64,000 nt of DNA from Syncephalis fuscata (GCA_025786725.1 JAHLTZ010000004.1:62001-126000), one strand, 5' to 3'. Shown: positions 20,341-34,300, counted from the stretch's first letter. The notes: generated by a model not told the origin, from the sequence alone. Program-made: numbers and translations.

Positions 20341-23300
20341 ATGGAGGGAGAAGTTTCTTATCCAAATATGCAGTCGCCAACTAAGACACATCACTTTAAG
20401 TCTGATCGACTGGGCACAAAGTCACCGGGACAAGCCACGTTGGATAGTGGCTTAGGCGACTCACGTAGTAATTCCAACGCCAACATAGCCGAAGGATCAC
20501 CTTATCTTATGTCAGATGATTCGATTCAATACACAGATGGCCATTCAGTCAATGGATCTACACATCCCAGTATGACATCTAGCGGAACAAGTGGTGGCGA
20601 CAGCGGAAAGAAGAAAAAGAAAAAGAAGAAGCGACAAAGTTTATTGCAAGGTGCTGATGCTCACGGTGTGCCTTTGCCTATTGTTACACAGGCACTTCGA
20701 CCCGCGCACGATCCAGATGAGGAGGAAAATTTGCCATTAAGTATGATGAGTCCTGGTAATAGACGCTCTATTAGCATGTACGACCCGGATGAGAATACAC
20801 CTTTGGGATTAACGTCGAGTGGAGGCCGACGTGCATCTTACGGCATGTCAGATCCAGACGAGGATACACCTTTGGCATATTCGGCTAATAACAACAATGG
20901 CCATGATCAGCATCGGCGTGCCTCTTCAGTCGGTACGTTTGATCCGCATGGCGAAGACGATGATGCACCACTTGCGCTGTCTCCACGTATAGCTACTACA
21001 CCTGCAGCTACCATGTTTGCTAGCGGTACTATGATGCCAAATCAACCAGCTGTATCAAACTATGATCCAGAAGAGCATGCACCTTTAGCATTTAGTGCTG
21101 GCGGTATACGTACTTCTATGGCAGCCCCATCCTATGATCCAGAGGAAAATGCGCCATTAGCATATAGTGCTACTGGACTACGTTCTCCGGTAGCAACTTC
21201 GTCCTATGATCCAGAGGAAAATGCACCATTAGCATATACAACAAGTGGTGTGCATTCACCGGTGATGAGTTCGGCCTATGATCCTAGTGAGCATACACCA
21301 TTGGCACTAAATGACTTTGGTCCATCATCGCCGCCAGAGCCCAATAGAGCTGTCAGTCCAACGGCTGCATTCTTCCTCAACACAATGCCGTCTAGGCAAG
21401 AGTATGAACAGCAGTATAATGCCGCTGCCAATGACGACGAGAATGAACCAATTGGATGGAGGTCACCGCAGGAAGCAGCACGTTCATCTAATTACTACGC
21501 AGTAGAACAAGAAGTAGATGAAGAAGAACACGCCCCGCTTGCATTAACTGCTGCTGCTGCCACTGTCCGTGTACAAGCCGGTACAATGGACCATGACGAA
21601 GACGTGCCATTAGTATCGTCTACGAATAATGCAGCTACATCGCCAGCTGGTCCCACATCACCATTGGCCATTTCGCCGCCTATTATTGGTGCATCATTTG
21701 GTGCAGCTCTGGCTGATACTACATATAACCAGCATCACAACACACATGTAGGCGACTATACCATGTCGTCTGATATGCAAATGACGGATATGCAGCCACG
21801 TATTGAAGCTTCACTGCCATCACAATCAGATATAGCACCACCATCACCACAAAGCGACTCTTCCCGTGTCCCATTGGCTCAGAGTTTACAACAGTCTTCA
21901 TTAATGTCATCACTACCACCACCAGTGCCATCCCATACATCGACATCATTGGCACAATCGCCACCCACAGCTACTGATGATGATGATGGCACAGTGATTG
22001 GTAATTTGGTACGTAAAGTATCGCGTCGTATATCAAATAAACGACGCAATGTACCGACTGACAGCCATGAACGTGGCCTAGAAGAAGGTCCAAATGGTCA
22101 ACGAGCCCATGGATATCACGAACGACATGGTGGCGATCTTATGAGAAACAAATCACTTGTAAGGCCGGAGCGTAATCGTGTAGCCTACGATCCGCGTTCA
22201 CCACAATACCGTATGGCAAATCGTCCTGAAGCAACGGCGGTGGCTAATACTAATCGTGGTCAAGTTATGGCATCACAAGCACCGACCGATGATGATGACA
22301 ATGATAGACATGGACCAGTACGTCATAATACAATACAGCGACGCAATGGCGTTAATCGTGAAGAAATGAAACAATCAGGTGGTCCCAAGAAGAAGAAGTC
22401 CTGTCCTTCGTGTTGGGTACTTTTCTCGCGTATTATTACATTCTATGCACCTCGACCAATACTACGGTGTTTTGGTAAGTTATTAATTAGTATTAATATT
22501 ATTTATTAATATTATTAATTTAATATTAATTTAATACACTAACCATGATTAACTTTTTAGGTATGCGTCGACCTGAAGTACAACAGGCATGGCGAGAAAA
22601 GATTGCCTTGGTCACTATTATCTTCATTCTTTGTATTGCTGTTGGTTTTCTTACCTTTGGTTCCAACAAGTTGTATGTTTTAGTTCAACAAAACGTATTC
22701 CTGGTGGCTCTATTCCTAATACACAAGCAGTTATTCATGGTAAAATGTACAATCTGGCCCGCTATCGCCATCCACTTGTTACAGGTATTACCGATGGTGA
22801 TATTACAGGTGATCCGGTTAATGCAGGCGGTAAAGATCTTTCATTACGGTTCCAGCTATTAAATTCAAGATGCGCTGGTGTACTAATGGCCAAGGACGGC
22901 CAAGGTGATCCTAATGGCTCGCCTTATGCTTATTTCCCTTGCCAGAATGTCGATCCATACTCGGCAGTAGATCCTTCACAGACATCGCGATCTGGATGTC
23001 ATTTGTCTGCCACATCACGTCGTGATTTACGTTCATTACCGATGGTTGGCGATGTATTCTATACTTGGGAACAGGTAGCGAATAAGAAGAGGAACTACGT
23101 TATCTACAACAGTCAAGTATTGGATTTGGATCGCGTTGGATGGTTCCTTGACTCGATCAACATACCGGCCGAGTTACAGGCACTGCAAAAGGACAGATCA
23201 GTCCGTGGACGTGACATCACACTTCGTATGAGCTCGTCAGAAAGCCGACGTAAATTGGCAGGCTGTATGGTTGATACGCTGAAAATTGGTACAGTTGATA

Positions 23301-25960
23301 CTAATAGTATTGGCTGTATTGCATCGGATATTGTACTATACGTTTCTTTGGTAGTTATTGTCGGGGTTGTATTGATCAAATTTATTCTGGCTGTTTTGTT
23401 TAGCTGGATATTAAGCTGGCGACTGGGTGCAGTGCGTAAAGAGTCACTCGAGGAACGTTATCGTCGTATTGAAGCCATTGAACAATGGAGTGAAGATATC
23501 AACTCACAGCAATATGGCACTGTTCCATCAGGTACATTTAGTCGTCCAAAACCACAACGTAACTCGTTACTACCATCAAAAAGTCGTTTCTCGGCACGCC
23601 CAACACCTGCCATGAACAATGGTTCTTCAACTGGCATGGAAGAGACGAGTAATCGTACCAATTCAATGCTGATTTATCCCGATGGTCCAGCAAATCAAAT
23701 GCAGAATCAACGCAATTCACGTGGCCTTTTAAATCCAATGTCGGCCGCCAATCCTAATGATAGCCGTAATAACTCGGTCAATCCATCTCCACACGGCAGT
23801 GGACCGCCTTCACCACGTCTGGGGCCCGCTTCTCATAATGGGACAGAAACAAATAGATCGCATACATCGGTCGCGGCTAATCAACTACCAGCTGGTATGG
23901 ATCCAACACTAGCTGCTGCTGCTCTTACCGATAGTCCATATGACTTCCCCTTGGCCTATACAATCCTACTTGTTACTTGCTACTCTGAAGGCGAGGAAGG
24001 TTTGCGTACTACGCTTAACTCGCTAGCCTCTACCGATTATCCACAGTCACATAAAATGATTCTAGTCATTTGTGATGGTATTATTACGGGTGCCGGCAAT
24101 ACAAAGTCAACACCCGATATTTGTCTAAGTATGATGAAAGACTTTATTATTCCGCCTGAACAAGTACAAGCACATTCCTATGTGGCCATTGCCGATGGTA
24201 CAAAGCGACACAATATGGCCAAAGTCTACGCTGGCTACTACAATTGGGACAACTCGAGTTCACTGTCGCCGGAACAACAAGCAGCCGTTTCAGTACCTAT
24301 GGTCACTATTGTTAAATGTGGTGCACCTGCTGAGGCCAGTCTACCAAAGCCGGGTAATCGTGGCAAGCGTGATTCACAGATTATCCTAATGGGCTTCTTA
24401 CAACGTGTTATGTTCGATGAGCGTATGACTGAACTTGAATACGAGTTCTTCAATGCTATTTGGACCGTTGTTGGCGTACCACCTGATAGATTTGAGATTG
24501 TACTTATGGTAGACGCCGATACAAAGGTCTATCCGGATTCATTAACGCGAATGGTAGCATGTATGATGCGCGATCCATCTGTTATGGGACTGTGCGGCGA
24601 AACAAAAATTGCCAATAAGAAGCAGAGCTGGGTAACGATGATTCAAGGTAAGATTACTAATATATAGTATATATAATGTATATAGTATAATTTACTAATG
24701 ATTATATGTATTATTTAGTATTTGAGTATTATATTTCACATCATATGTCGAAAGCATTTGAATCAGTCTTTGGTGGTGTTACTTGTCTACCAGGCTGTTT
24801 CTGTATGTATCGTATTAAGGCACCCAAGGGACCCAATGGCTTTTACGTGCCTATTCTGGCCAATCCCGACATTGTAGAAAATTATTCAGAAAACGTCGTT
24901 GATACACTACACAAAAAGAATCTATTGTTACTGGGTGAAGATCGTTTCTTGACTACGCTTATGTTACGTACTTTCCCCAAACGAAAGATGATGTTTGTCC
25001 CACAGGCTGTCTGTAAAACGATTGTACCGGATGAGTTCAAAGTATTGCTGTCACAACGTCGTCGATGGATTAACTCGACCGTACACAATCTACTTGAACT
25101 GGTACTTATTCGTGACTTGTGCGGCACATTCTGCTTTTCTATGCAATTTGTCATTTTTATGGAACTGATTGGCACAGTTGTATTGCCTGCAGCCATTACA
25201 TTTACCATTTACTTGATTATTATCTCGTTCTTTACCACGCCCGTGCCTATTATCCTCTATTGCTACTGGCTGCTATTCTTGGTCTACCTGCCGTGCTTAT
25301 TCTAATGACGACACGCAAGATTGTCTATGTCATATGGATGCTTATCTATCTTGCATCACTGCCATTATGGAATTTCATCCTGCCTATTTATGCCTTTTGG
25401 CACTTTGACGACTTTTCCTGGGGTCAAACACGAATGGTTGAAGGCGAAGCGAAGGGCGGCACACATGGTGGCAAAGAAGGCGAGTTTGACAGTAGCCAGA
25501 TTACCATGAAGCGTTGGTGTGAATTTGAACGTGAAAAACGTCGGCGCACCATGGCAATGCTAGCCGGTAATAGCATGGCTTCGTTCCGACGCACAAGTAT
25601 GGCTCCTAGTGCATCTTCATATCACGCAAATGGTAAGGAGAATGCCAGTACACCAAGTCTTAATGAGATTGGTTATACGGCACCAAGCACCACATCCGTT
25701 CTAGGCTTGACCAAATACCTGGACGCAATTCATCTCGCGCCTCGTTAATGGTACAGCCTCCATCGGCACCATTTATGCATGATGATGCGTGGGATCGTGG
25801 TAGTAATCGATCGGGCAACAGCGATGGCACTGGTACACCAACAGGAAGTATGCCTGGCTATAGACGATCCAATCTTGGTTATAGTTATGGCTACGGTGGA
25901 CCAGAAGGCCAAGGTAGTGGCAGTGGTAGCAATAGTCATATTGATGAGACACCACGTTAA
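20341..25960 (+). CDS. Chitin synthase, Chs3-like (class IV type)
   Basis: Three exons: 20341-22474, 22561-24647, 24719-25960. It makes chitin from UDP-GlcNAc at the plasma membrane. The N-terminal ~700 residues are disordered with a [11 protein letters not shown] basic run and about ten repeats of a D-P-x-E/D-x-x-P-L-A/G/S motif ([12 protein letters not shown] and variants). Then come a membrane pair (GFLTFG segment), a lumenal region, a membrane segment and the GT2 catalytic domain with [30 protein letters not shown] and QRRRW, ending in several membrane helices. Chs3-type features include [14 protein letters not shown] and [12 protein letters not shown] upstream of the catalytic part. Three single missing bases disturb the frame, near 22662 (between GFLTFG and QQVVC), near 25247 ([15 protein letters not shown]) and near 25703 (before [15 protein letters not shown]). 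With them corrected the length is about 1821 residues. Likely assembly errors in a functional gene. Confidence 0.92.
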
Positions 25961-26451
25961 CACGATCTAAAATATATATTTCAATGACGGCTGCTACTAC
26001 AGCTACAGCTACTGCCATTACTGCTACTAAGCATTCCCCTTCAATACACGCCATTCCAATTTATAAGAAGGCAATTTGTTTTTATTACCACATTAATATA
26101 TATATATTATTACATCATATTATATATATTAATAGTAGTAGCAATTGTCGTAGTCTTTATTATCGTTTAATCGCACGGAATATAATTGTGCGTATATTTG
26201 TCTTTTTCATTTTGTCGATCTGTTCGTTTTCTCTCCAAACTCTTTCTTTATTAGTTGTTGTGGCATGATCAATAATAATAATACTATCGTCTGTCAATCT
26301 CAAAAAAGCACCTTATATTTATTATAATAATGTTGTTATTGCTGGTAATAATGTTACTTGATTTCTTAACTGCTCTAGAGATCAATGGTAACAATAGTCG
26401 CCTTTGTACATAGATGCTATGTACATACATAAACACACCTAGATATAGACA
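25961..26451. other. Convergent 3' region
   Basis: AT-rich shared 3' end of chitin synthase (+) and dynamitin (-). No gene seen. Confidence 0.6.
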
Positions 26452-27088
26452 TTAGTGTACGCCTAGTTTCGCTACACGTTCGACTAAATCAGCAATTCTT
26501 CTATCTAACGCTTCAACATTTCGTTGAATAATCGCTCCATTTTCTTTAAGACTAGTCTCGATCTAAACGGTTTAATTAAATTATTATTATTATTATTATT
26601 AAGTCTTTATATAAAAACGGTATAGGCTATTTACCTTTGTGCATTGTTCTTCCATGCCATTAATACTGCCATCCAAGCGAGTTTGTTCACGTTCAACGGC
26701 CGTCACGGCATCAGAAAAGGTTGCAGCACGGGCATGCAACTGTTCCAGATTCTTGAGTCGCTGAACAAGTGCTGGTGCCAATGGAATAAGTGGATCCAAT
26801 TGATCCAACGTTGAGAACAGTTGATCAATCTATTTTATAATTAATAAATTGATTAATTTCCTATTAGCTTAATCGCTACTTAATACAGTAAACTAACCAA
26901 CCTTTTTCGCTGTTTCTTTATTAATACCAAGACGTTCGTCATCCTCGGCCTTGTATCGTTGAAGACGTTCTAGTTCATGAGTAAGAGCCTTGGCCCGACG
27001 GGCAACAAGTTCCATATGACGTGGCTGTGCAAGTAACTCTAGTTGTTGTTCCATTTTAGCAATTACGGGTGCAATTGCATCTGTAGGC

Positions 27089-27128
<40 letters not shown>

Positions 27129-28320
27129 CATCATTAATAATAAATATTTACTTATTTACTTACTTCAGCTTCAATATTACGTTCATGTCCAACCAATCTT
27201 TCAAGTGCAGCTAAACGAGACTCTAATTGGGCAGCACGTAATCCATCAACATCGTCTTCTTGATCTTTAGCCAACTATAACAATAATAATAAATTCATTA
27301 GTATTTGTATCTATATTTATAACTATCAATAGCGTTATTACTATTATTATTTACCTCAACGTGTGGTATAACTGTATCCAAACCATTCGAGTTTTCTTGC
27401 GAAATTTTTTGAAGACGAGCAAGTAAACGACGGCTTGATTCATTTTGTTTAAGTAAAATCGAGTCCTTGTCGTTTGTTTCGTCACTTGTCGGTAAACTAA
27501 TACGTTGACTAATTGTATCCAGTTCATAGCGGAGTGTATTGACCTGAGCAAGAATTACCGAATGTTGTATCGCTCCTTCTTCCTCGCCTGAAGGCTGAGC
27601 AAGCTAATATAATGTTAGAATTAAACATAGTGGCTGCTAATACAAATGATATCGTATATTAAGTATTTACCTCGGTCATTTCCTCGCCAAGTTCCTGTAC
27701 TTCAAACATAAGTCGACGTAGTTTTTGTACCGGCGTTTCTTGTAGTGCTGGTTCACGTGGTAGCACTTCATAATCGCCCGTGGCAATCGACTCGCCCGGC
27801 GCAGTATTCAACGACAGATATGAGCGATAAAGAGCACGCTTACGCGTTTGCAAAGCAAATTTAGGATCTACACATACACAGAACGAGTAATATGTACGCG
27901 TATTGCTAATTAGCTGAATGCATTGCGGGCCAATAGCCATTAAATAACATACCATCTTGAGTTTTATCGCGAAACCGTGTCACAGCATCAGTGGCCGATA
28001 ACGTTGAACGGTCAATTTGCTTATTATCTTCTTCTTCCTCATCGAACTGCACTTTAATTAGTTTACAATAAATGATGTTTACGCAAACACCTACTGGACT
28101 TTTCCCAACCAGACCAAATGACTCTGTGACGTCAGGCGTCTCGTAGACATCGGGCGCCGTGTCCTAAACACACACAGTATGAAACCGCAGAGATGAAGCG
28201 ATAATAACAAGCTGGTTAATATCAATAGTCTCATCTAAACCGCAGTAACTCATGCATCTTATGCAGAGCGCTATTTAATCTACGTACAATATCTGGGAGA
28301 GAGGCGTATTTGCTGGCCAT
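26452..28320 (-). CDS. Dynactin subunit 2 (dynamitin)
   Basis: At least seven exons; the first is 28320-28288, the second 28163-28091, and the last ends with the TAA at 26452-26454. The N-terminus MASKYASLPDI joins in the second exon to DTAPDVYETPDV, the diagnostic start of dynamitin. An acidic stretch FDEEEEDN then leads into long coiled coils (RKRALYRSYLSL, PVQKLRRLMFEVQELGEEM, LIPLAPALVQRLKNLEQLHARA). The C-terminus is RRIADLVERVAKLGVH. Dynamitin forms the shoulder/arm of dynactin, the dynein activator for microtubule-based transport and nuclear migration. Short introns carry simple repeats, including (TAA)n at about 27088-27126. No frame problems noticed. Length is roughly 390 residues, normal for the family. 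Confidence 0.88.
27088..27126. repeat. (TAA)n microsatellite in a dynamitin intron
   Basis: About 12 consecutive TAA/ATA units inside an intron of the minus-strand dynamitin gene. Likely length-polymorphic. Confidence 0.9.
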
Positions 28321-29233
28321 GGTGCTTGGGAGATTCCAGGTGTGGCTTATTTAAAGGAAGTTAACAAGATGATAAGAAAATAGTGACGAATGTAATAGAG
28401 ATAGAGAAACGAATGTATTTTATTTACTGGTTATTAATAACAGCTATCGTTTTCAATAAAATAAACATAACACAGTTGACTATACAGCTAGCAAGTCCAT
28501 TTTCTTAGATAATAAATAGAGATAGGATTAAATAAATGATTATTTTTTAATATATATAATTATTATATGGTAGAATAATTTACAATAATATGAATATATG
28601 GTGTAAAAGGTGCATGGATAGAGTATGTATGCATACTGGATAATGAATCTATGATGATGAGTATTTGATGACTGATGTCACTCACCACCCATCATCATGT
28701 TCAATAGATTTAATATTATTAAATTTTAGTCATTTGACCACCAAACAAACAATAAGTGTGATGATGTAATGATTAAATAAAACTCACCACTTGTCCCCAT
28801 GTTCAATAAAACGAAAATGTAGTTTAACTACGCGAATCTTATTAAGTTAGTCATTTGATTCCAAATCATAATATAATTAAACGATTAAATAATTTAATAT
28901 TCCCCCACCATTCAGTTTTGTGTTTAATAAAATAAATATCTAGTTCAATTGCACTAATGTTATTAAATTTAGTTAGTTAATCATCAAATCATACTAAAAT
29001 TTTAATAAATTGCTAATACTATTATTATTCAACTGATTAATGTAACGTGTTTTATACAATAGTATTGTAACAATATTCAAGTGACTAAATTGCTTTCTAT
29101 AGCTGCCAATATATTACACTATAAAATGCAATTAATATATGAATTATTAGTTGTTTAATCAAACATTTTACTACATTTGTTATTGTATTGCTTTTGTATA
29201 GTTTATTGATTTGCCTAACTGTTACTTATGGAT
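28321..29233. other. Intergenic with degenerate dispersed/tandem repeat
   Basis: Contains a dispersed repeat (28624-28760) also found at 37776-37910. The same motif (CTCACCAC... ATGTTCAATA... TTAGTCATTTGA) recurs in decayed form from about 28787 and 28908, giving three degenerate units. No coding potential. Confidence 0.6.
28624..28760 (+). repeat. Dispersed repeat, copy 1
   Basis: Shares with 37776-37910 the ordered blocks TACTGGATAA, GAGTATTTGATGA, TGATGTCACTCACCACCCAT and GTTAGTCATTTAACCACCAAA-like sequence (this copy reads TTTAGTCATTTGACCACC), with scattered mismatches. No terminal inversion or protein seen. Confidence 0.75.
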
Positions 29234-29914
29234 TTAAAAACGCCACTTAAAATAAGCATAGTCTTTTAAAACAGGAGTGCCGTCCTGGTCATAATCATCT
29301 TGATCATCTTGAGTGGATTCGCTGTTCTGGTCAGCTTGAGCGGATTCGCTGTTCTGGTCATCGTAACCATTTACATCGCTTAGATCATACCGACTATTAT
29401 TCGGTACAGGCTGTGCAAGACCCGTCTCAGTACCTATTGTACCAGAATTGTCTTTTGGGACGCATTCTAAGGATTGCTTGTATGGGCTGTCTGGAGAACA
29501 TTTGCTCTGATATTTTAAATACATATTGCATTTCAGTGTGGGCGATTCGGTTAAACTGAAAGGATGGTCTTCTTTATTGACCGGGTGCCAATTCCAGCTA
29601 ACGTCGGTAACATTACTTGTTCCGTTATTGAGGTTTGAATACTGCTCGCGAATGCAGAGCAAAAGTCGGTTATCACAGCATGCCTTTTTTGCACGGCAGA
29701 GCTGATAGCACTTGCCGTGCAAGTCAAAACATTTCTGATATTCGGAAGGCCAGTGTAAATAAGCGGCCTCTATTCCTTTCCAGTCGTCATCGTTTGCATC
29801 CTCAGATTTAAATGTTTCTTTAGAGCAATTCTTAGGAGGAGAAATCTGTTTGGAAACAATTGTTGATATAAAAAAACCCAAGACAATTGCGTAGGATATC
29901 AATAATTTATACAT
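29234..29914 (-). CDS. Secreted Cys-rich protein, phospholipase A2-like (tentative)
   Basis: Single exon, 226 residues. The signal peptide MYKLLISYAIVLGFFISTIVS is followed by a domain with ten cysteines. The segment CFDLHGKCYQLC, with CCDNRLLLCI after it, resembles the CCxxHDxCY...C...CD core of group XII-like secreted PLA2. If the alignment is right, the Ca-binding Asp after the catalytic His is Gly (LHGKCY), so hydrolysis of phospholipids would be doubtful. The C-terminal 60 residues are acidic, with a repeated QNSES(A/T)Q(A/D)DQ element, unlike ordinary PLA2. N-glycosylation sites are present. It stands alone between dynamitin and the RhoGEF. Alternative: a lineage-specific Cys-rich secreted protein with chance similarity. 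Secretion is firm, family is not. Confidence 0.7.
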   Translation of the reverse strand: MYKLLISYAIVLGFFISTIVSKQISPPKNCSKETFKSEDANDDDWKGIEAAYLHWPSEYQKCFDLHGKCYQLCRAKKACCDNRLLLCIREQYSNLNNGTSNVTDVSWNWHPVNKEDHPFSLTESPTLKCNMYLKYQSKCSPDSPYKQSLECVPKDNSGTIGTETGLAQPVPNNSRYDLSDVNGYDDQNSESAQADQNSESTQDDQDDYDQDGTPVLKDYAYFKWRF

Positions 29915-31375
29915 GCTTATGAAGAAATATGCAAGGGTTGTTAAATTGAAAAAAATAAATTCAAAATGTTTGAAGTGTTGAAATGCTATTTACTAGTGCA
30001 AGATACTAGTGTAAAATGAATGCTAAAGAGTGGGGTTAAATGATACAAAAAAGTTGCATATGGGGTCTGTTATAAACCCAAGCTTTTTTGCCGTGTAACG
30101 CTGATGCCAACGGCAAAACGTCATACAGCCAGGCCTTTGTGCTCACCGCTACTGCTGAGTTGACAGTGGGCCATGGTATTCGCGACAAAAAAGTAAAAAA
30201 ATAACTGGCAAAAGCTTGGTAAACACTGCCATGCTTAGGAGGTACATTGTAGTACCATGACCATATTGGAAATGGCACAGGCAAATAAGCCTGTTTATAA
30301 ATAAATAACATTCTCCAAATGCGGTAATACTATATTGAATCCATAGGGCTATGGGAAAGTCAAGCCTTTGCTTACTGCTTTAAAAAATACAAAAGCCAAC
30401 TTTAGTGCACAATGAAGCAATAAGCTTATTGATTCAAGTTCAATTCTCTTTGTTGTGGCAACCAACGTGTCACAAACGTTACTAATATTGAATAGTTGAA
30501 GACGGTTACGTTTTAGCACATTCGTAATAGACAATGTTTAAACAAACAACTGCACTTAATACAGCTATGTCAATGTAAGCTGACTTGGATTTCACCAAAC
30601 GTGCTTTATCTGTTATGCCTTAGCTATATCTGCATTGAAAATTCAAGTTATTGAATTTAATCAGAACTACAATAACCATTGTACTATTATTATACCAATA
30701 TCAGTAGTCATAGCATATAATACATAATGAGTCCCATTCAGGGCCTGTATTAGTTTGACTGTGCCACTCATTTAGTACAGTTCTATTGTGCTGTAAATAA
30801 CTTTATTCACGTATAATTTAGCACAATTCTGTGATTTAAATAGTCAACTGGCTGTTTTATTTATATTGTAAAGTGTAAATTACAGCAATACATTAATTAC
30901 GCAAATGGGTCATAAAAAAGAAAAAAGCCAAAGCACCTTAATAATTTAGTAAACCAATAAAAATTACAATACTAAAAGCGATGCTGTAATAAAGCCCTCT
31001 TAAATACCATGTGTGTAGTGAATGTGATCTACAAAAAGTGTGTCACAAGCATGGCAGACAAATATAGAAAACCATATGGACTTTTACATGAATGGGACGC
31101 ACACGACTGCATGTTGCCATGCTGCCTTGCCCATTCATAAATCAAGATTGTGCTGTAGCTAAATCCCTGCAACCAATTGTGCAATGCGGCAACGCTAACT
31201 TTCTCTACTTGGTCCGCTACTTACTTCGTTTATATCTACGCCATTTGTTAGCGCTTATACGCGCGTATGTGACTGTTTCAATTCATTTCTACTGTAGTTA
31301 TTACAGACTGTTCTTTAGCTTTATTGTTACTTTATTTATTTATTATAGTTTCGTTTTTTGCGAGTTGCCGGCAAC
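29915..31375. other. Intergenic, no gene supported
   Basis: Upstream regions of a minus-strand secreted protein and the plus-strand RhoGEF. The minus-strand frame 30036-30311 (91 codons) lacks a signal, domain or neighbours that would support it. No RNA gene seen. Confidence 0.5.
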
Positions 31376-34300
31376 ATGGCATCAAAAGAGACCAATAGCA
31401 ATCTGTCACCAGCTCGTTCTAACGTAGTTCAAGAGCATTCGCTGCCTCTCCCTCCACCATCGTATCCTCCGCCGCTTCCACCCATTAATCCACCACCGTG
31501 CTACTACTCATTAAACGAATCGACAGTCGTGCAACAGCATGCCGATTCGCAAGATGATATAATGTTTTTGAACGAACAATCGTCGATGAAGGTAAATTCC
31601 CGCTGGGATGCTCCTCGTTTTGGTTCAATTGCCACAGTTTCTTCTCTTGCGCCATCACATATATCTGGGTTTAAATCAGATCTACATATTGAATTCAAAA
31701 AGCCGATGTTTTCAAATCTCGCCAAATCATCAAGTTTAAAAGCCGATTTGCAATATAATCCTGATACATCAGTAAATAACAGCTATTACGTCAATGATGC
31801 CAGTGACCCTCTGCCCGATAGTGAAATTATGCCATTTGCGGACAAGTCTGAAAACACGTACACATATATCGACATATCTCAAATGCCACCAGAAATTAAG
31901 CCCCAATACAGTATTAACGAAAGTTCAATTGGTAGTGTTGTTGGCGATAGTGTAAGCGCTTATCGTATGCCAGCAGTTGATCCTAGACTGCGCGCTTACA
32001 AAGCACTTGTTGGTCAACGCATTTCAAAATCTGTTTCCGCTGAATCTTCTGGTCTTCCATTTTACATGATGGGTACCGAAAACAAGACAGAAGTAGATTC
32101 ATTTGAACATTCGCTTGCAAATGATCCAGATTTTGCACACAAAACCACCGGTCAGAATGCCGTATTACCTAACAATATTCATTCGGAATATGATAATGGC
32201 AATAGTTTTATTTTTATAGAAAAATCAGCTAATAATCAAAATGACGAAGAGGTCTTTAATTCGCGTTATACCATGCTATCAGAAATATCTGGCGTTTCAA
32301 TAAGAGGCGTTCAAGAGATGGAGTCCGGCCTGCTATCTCCAGGAGTTAAGAGATCATTGTCAAGCAGTACTCTAAAACATCAGCCACAACCTTTAAACAA
32401 TGTTTATTCTTCATATCTCGTTAATGACTCTTCCCCGCTTAGTATGCTTAATATAAATAATGAACCAAAACCAGAAGCATACTGGGACATTTCCAATATT
32501 ACTGAGGAGCCCGGTACACCTATTTCTGTTCATTCAGATCAACAAATCACTCCGCCTGATACAGCCAATAGCTCTTTAAACATTGATTCGCCTACTAATT
32601 TATCTATTAATTCAAGCCCTTCTAAGAAAAGCAAACATTTAGAAGTAAAAATCCAAGCAGAAAATTCAAACAATGCAGCTACCAAAGAGAATAATCAGTT
32701 AAAAAACTTTTTCAGAACAGGCACCTTATTGCGCCGTAATTTCTCGCGACGAAAAGTCAAAGATTTATCGCCAGAGCCTGTACAAGATAACTTTTGGCCA
32801 GAATGTACTTCTGATGCTCTAAGTGTTTTTAATCATGAAGATGATACTAGTTTAATTGACGCTCTTATCGATCGAAAGATGGAACAACGTGCTGGGGAAA
32901 CTGTCAAGGCAATATTTGTCGTAGATTCTAAAAATGGCGATACACTGACTGACATTGATTGTAAAATCGATGCACGCAACATGAAGCCACCAAAGCGGAA
33001 GAATACCATTGCAACAAATCCCGTAAAAAGCAGCAAAAACACAAAGTTGGTGATTTCTAATGACATAGAATTCGCTAATTTTAACGATATAAACGCATCA
33101 AGTCATAACATAGTTTATGATATGGCCAACCAGAAAAGCTCAAAAAAAGAATTGAAGAAAAATGACAAGCAGCAAAACCTTGTGGACGATATCAGCCATT
33201 ATTTAGAAAAAGATCCCTATACAAGCAAAGGCCCTGCTGCGTCAATAGGACAACGATCTTCAACCGCATCATTTGCGCAACTGAGGAAAACCTATCTTGC
33301 AAGACAGTCGATAAGCAGGCCTATTAGTATCGCTAAAGATATGTCTGAAATTGCCGATGCTCATTCATTTGCAGATAATAAGAGTATAAATGATTCACAT
33401 GTATCAAAATGCATGTCGATACACACGTATGGCGATGTGGCCAGCGTTTTATACGGATACCATAATGAATGGCGTGGAGAAGAGGAAGAAGGTAAGAGCA
33501 TTGCTACATTTAAATGTATCTAACAATTATTTTGCAGAGTTAGAGCAGCTGGAGAATAGCCGTCGCATTGCAGCAAGAAATTTCCTTCAATGTGTAAAGA
33601 AGCATTTGCAAGCACTACTTTTGCTTAAGAACTCATTTGCAGATCCACTGCTTAAAAAAGTAGGCCAGTCATCATCACCTCTGGCAACATCGTATAGCGG
33701 GAAAAGAGTCGACAGCATTTTTAGCTGCACTATGAAATTAATACCATTTCACAAATTTCTCTTACGAGATGCAGAACAAGCGTAAGTTAGCACGATTTTA
33801 TACTGATCAAGCGTATTAACACATTTTGATTAAATAGAATTAAACAGCACGACTATACAGGCACACTGGAAGGTATTAGTGTGGCTATTAATGGTCATGT
33901 AAGTGAACCCAACTAGTTAGACTGTGTATATTAATAGTGTGATTATAATAGATGGCTGGATTCAGATATTATTTACACTATTTGCAAGAGTATCCAAAGA
34001 TGATTGGTGCACTTGAGCAACTCTACACGGAAAATAGCACATTTAAGAAAACATTAAATGTAAGCTCATTATTAAATTGCTGTTGTATTTTGCTAATCTG
34101 TTTTATTGTAGGAATGTTCCAAAAAAGCAGATCATGCTAATGTACGGGCATTACTGGGCGGCCCCAAGGAACATATTGGAATGTATTATTTATTATTGCA
34201 AAAACTAGTTGATCTCTATAGCCCAGAAGATCCAGAGTATATTGGATTTATGGACTGCTTTAGGGAAATGCAAGACATCAAAGATGAAGCCAACACATTG

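Noticed and set aside
22676-22686. GTATGTTTTAG in chitin synthase as a micro-intron that would explain the frame change
   Set aside because: Eleven bases is too short to splice. The conserved protein resumes earlier (QQVVC), so a missing base near 22662 explains it better.
30036-30311. 91-codon minus-strand frame
   Set aside because: No signal peptide, domain or splice context; low support for a gene.
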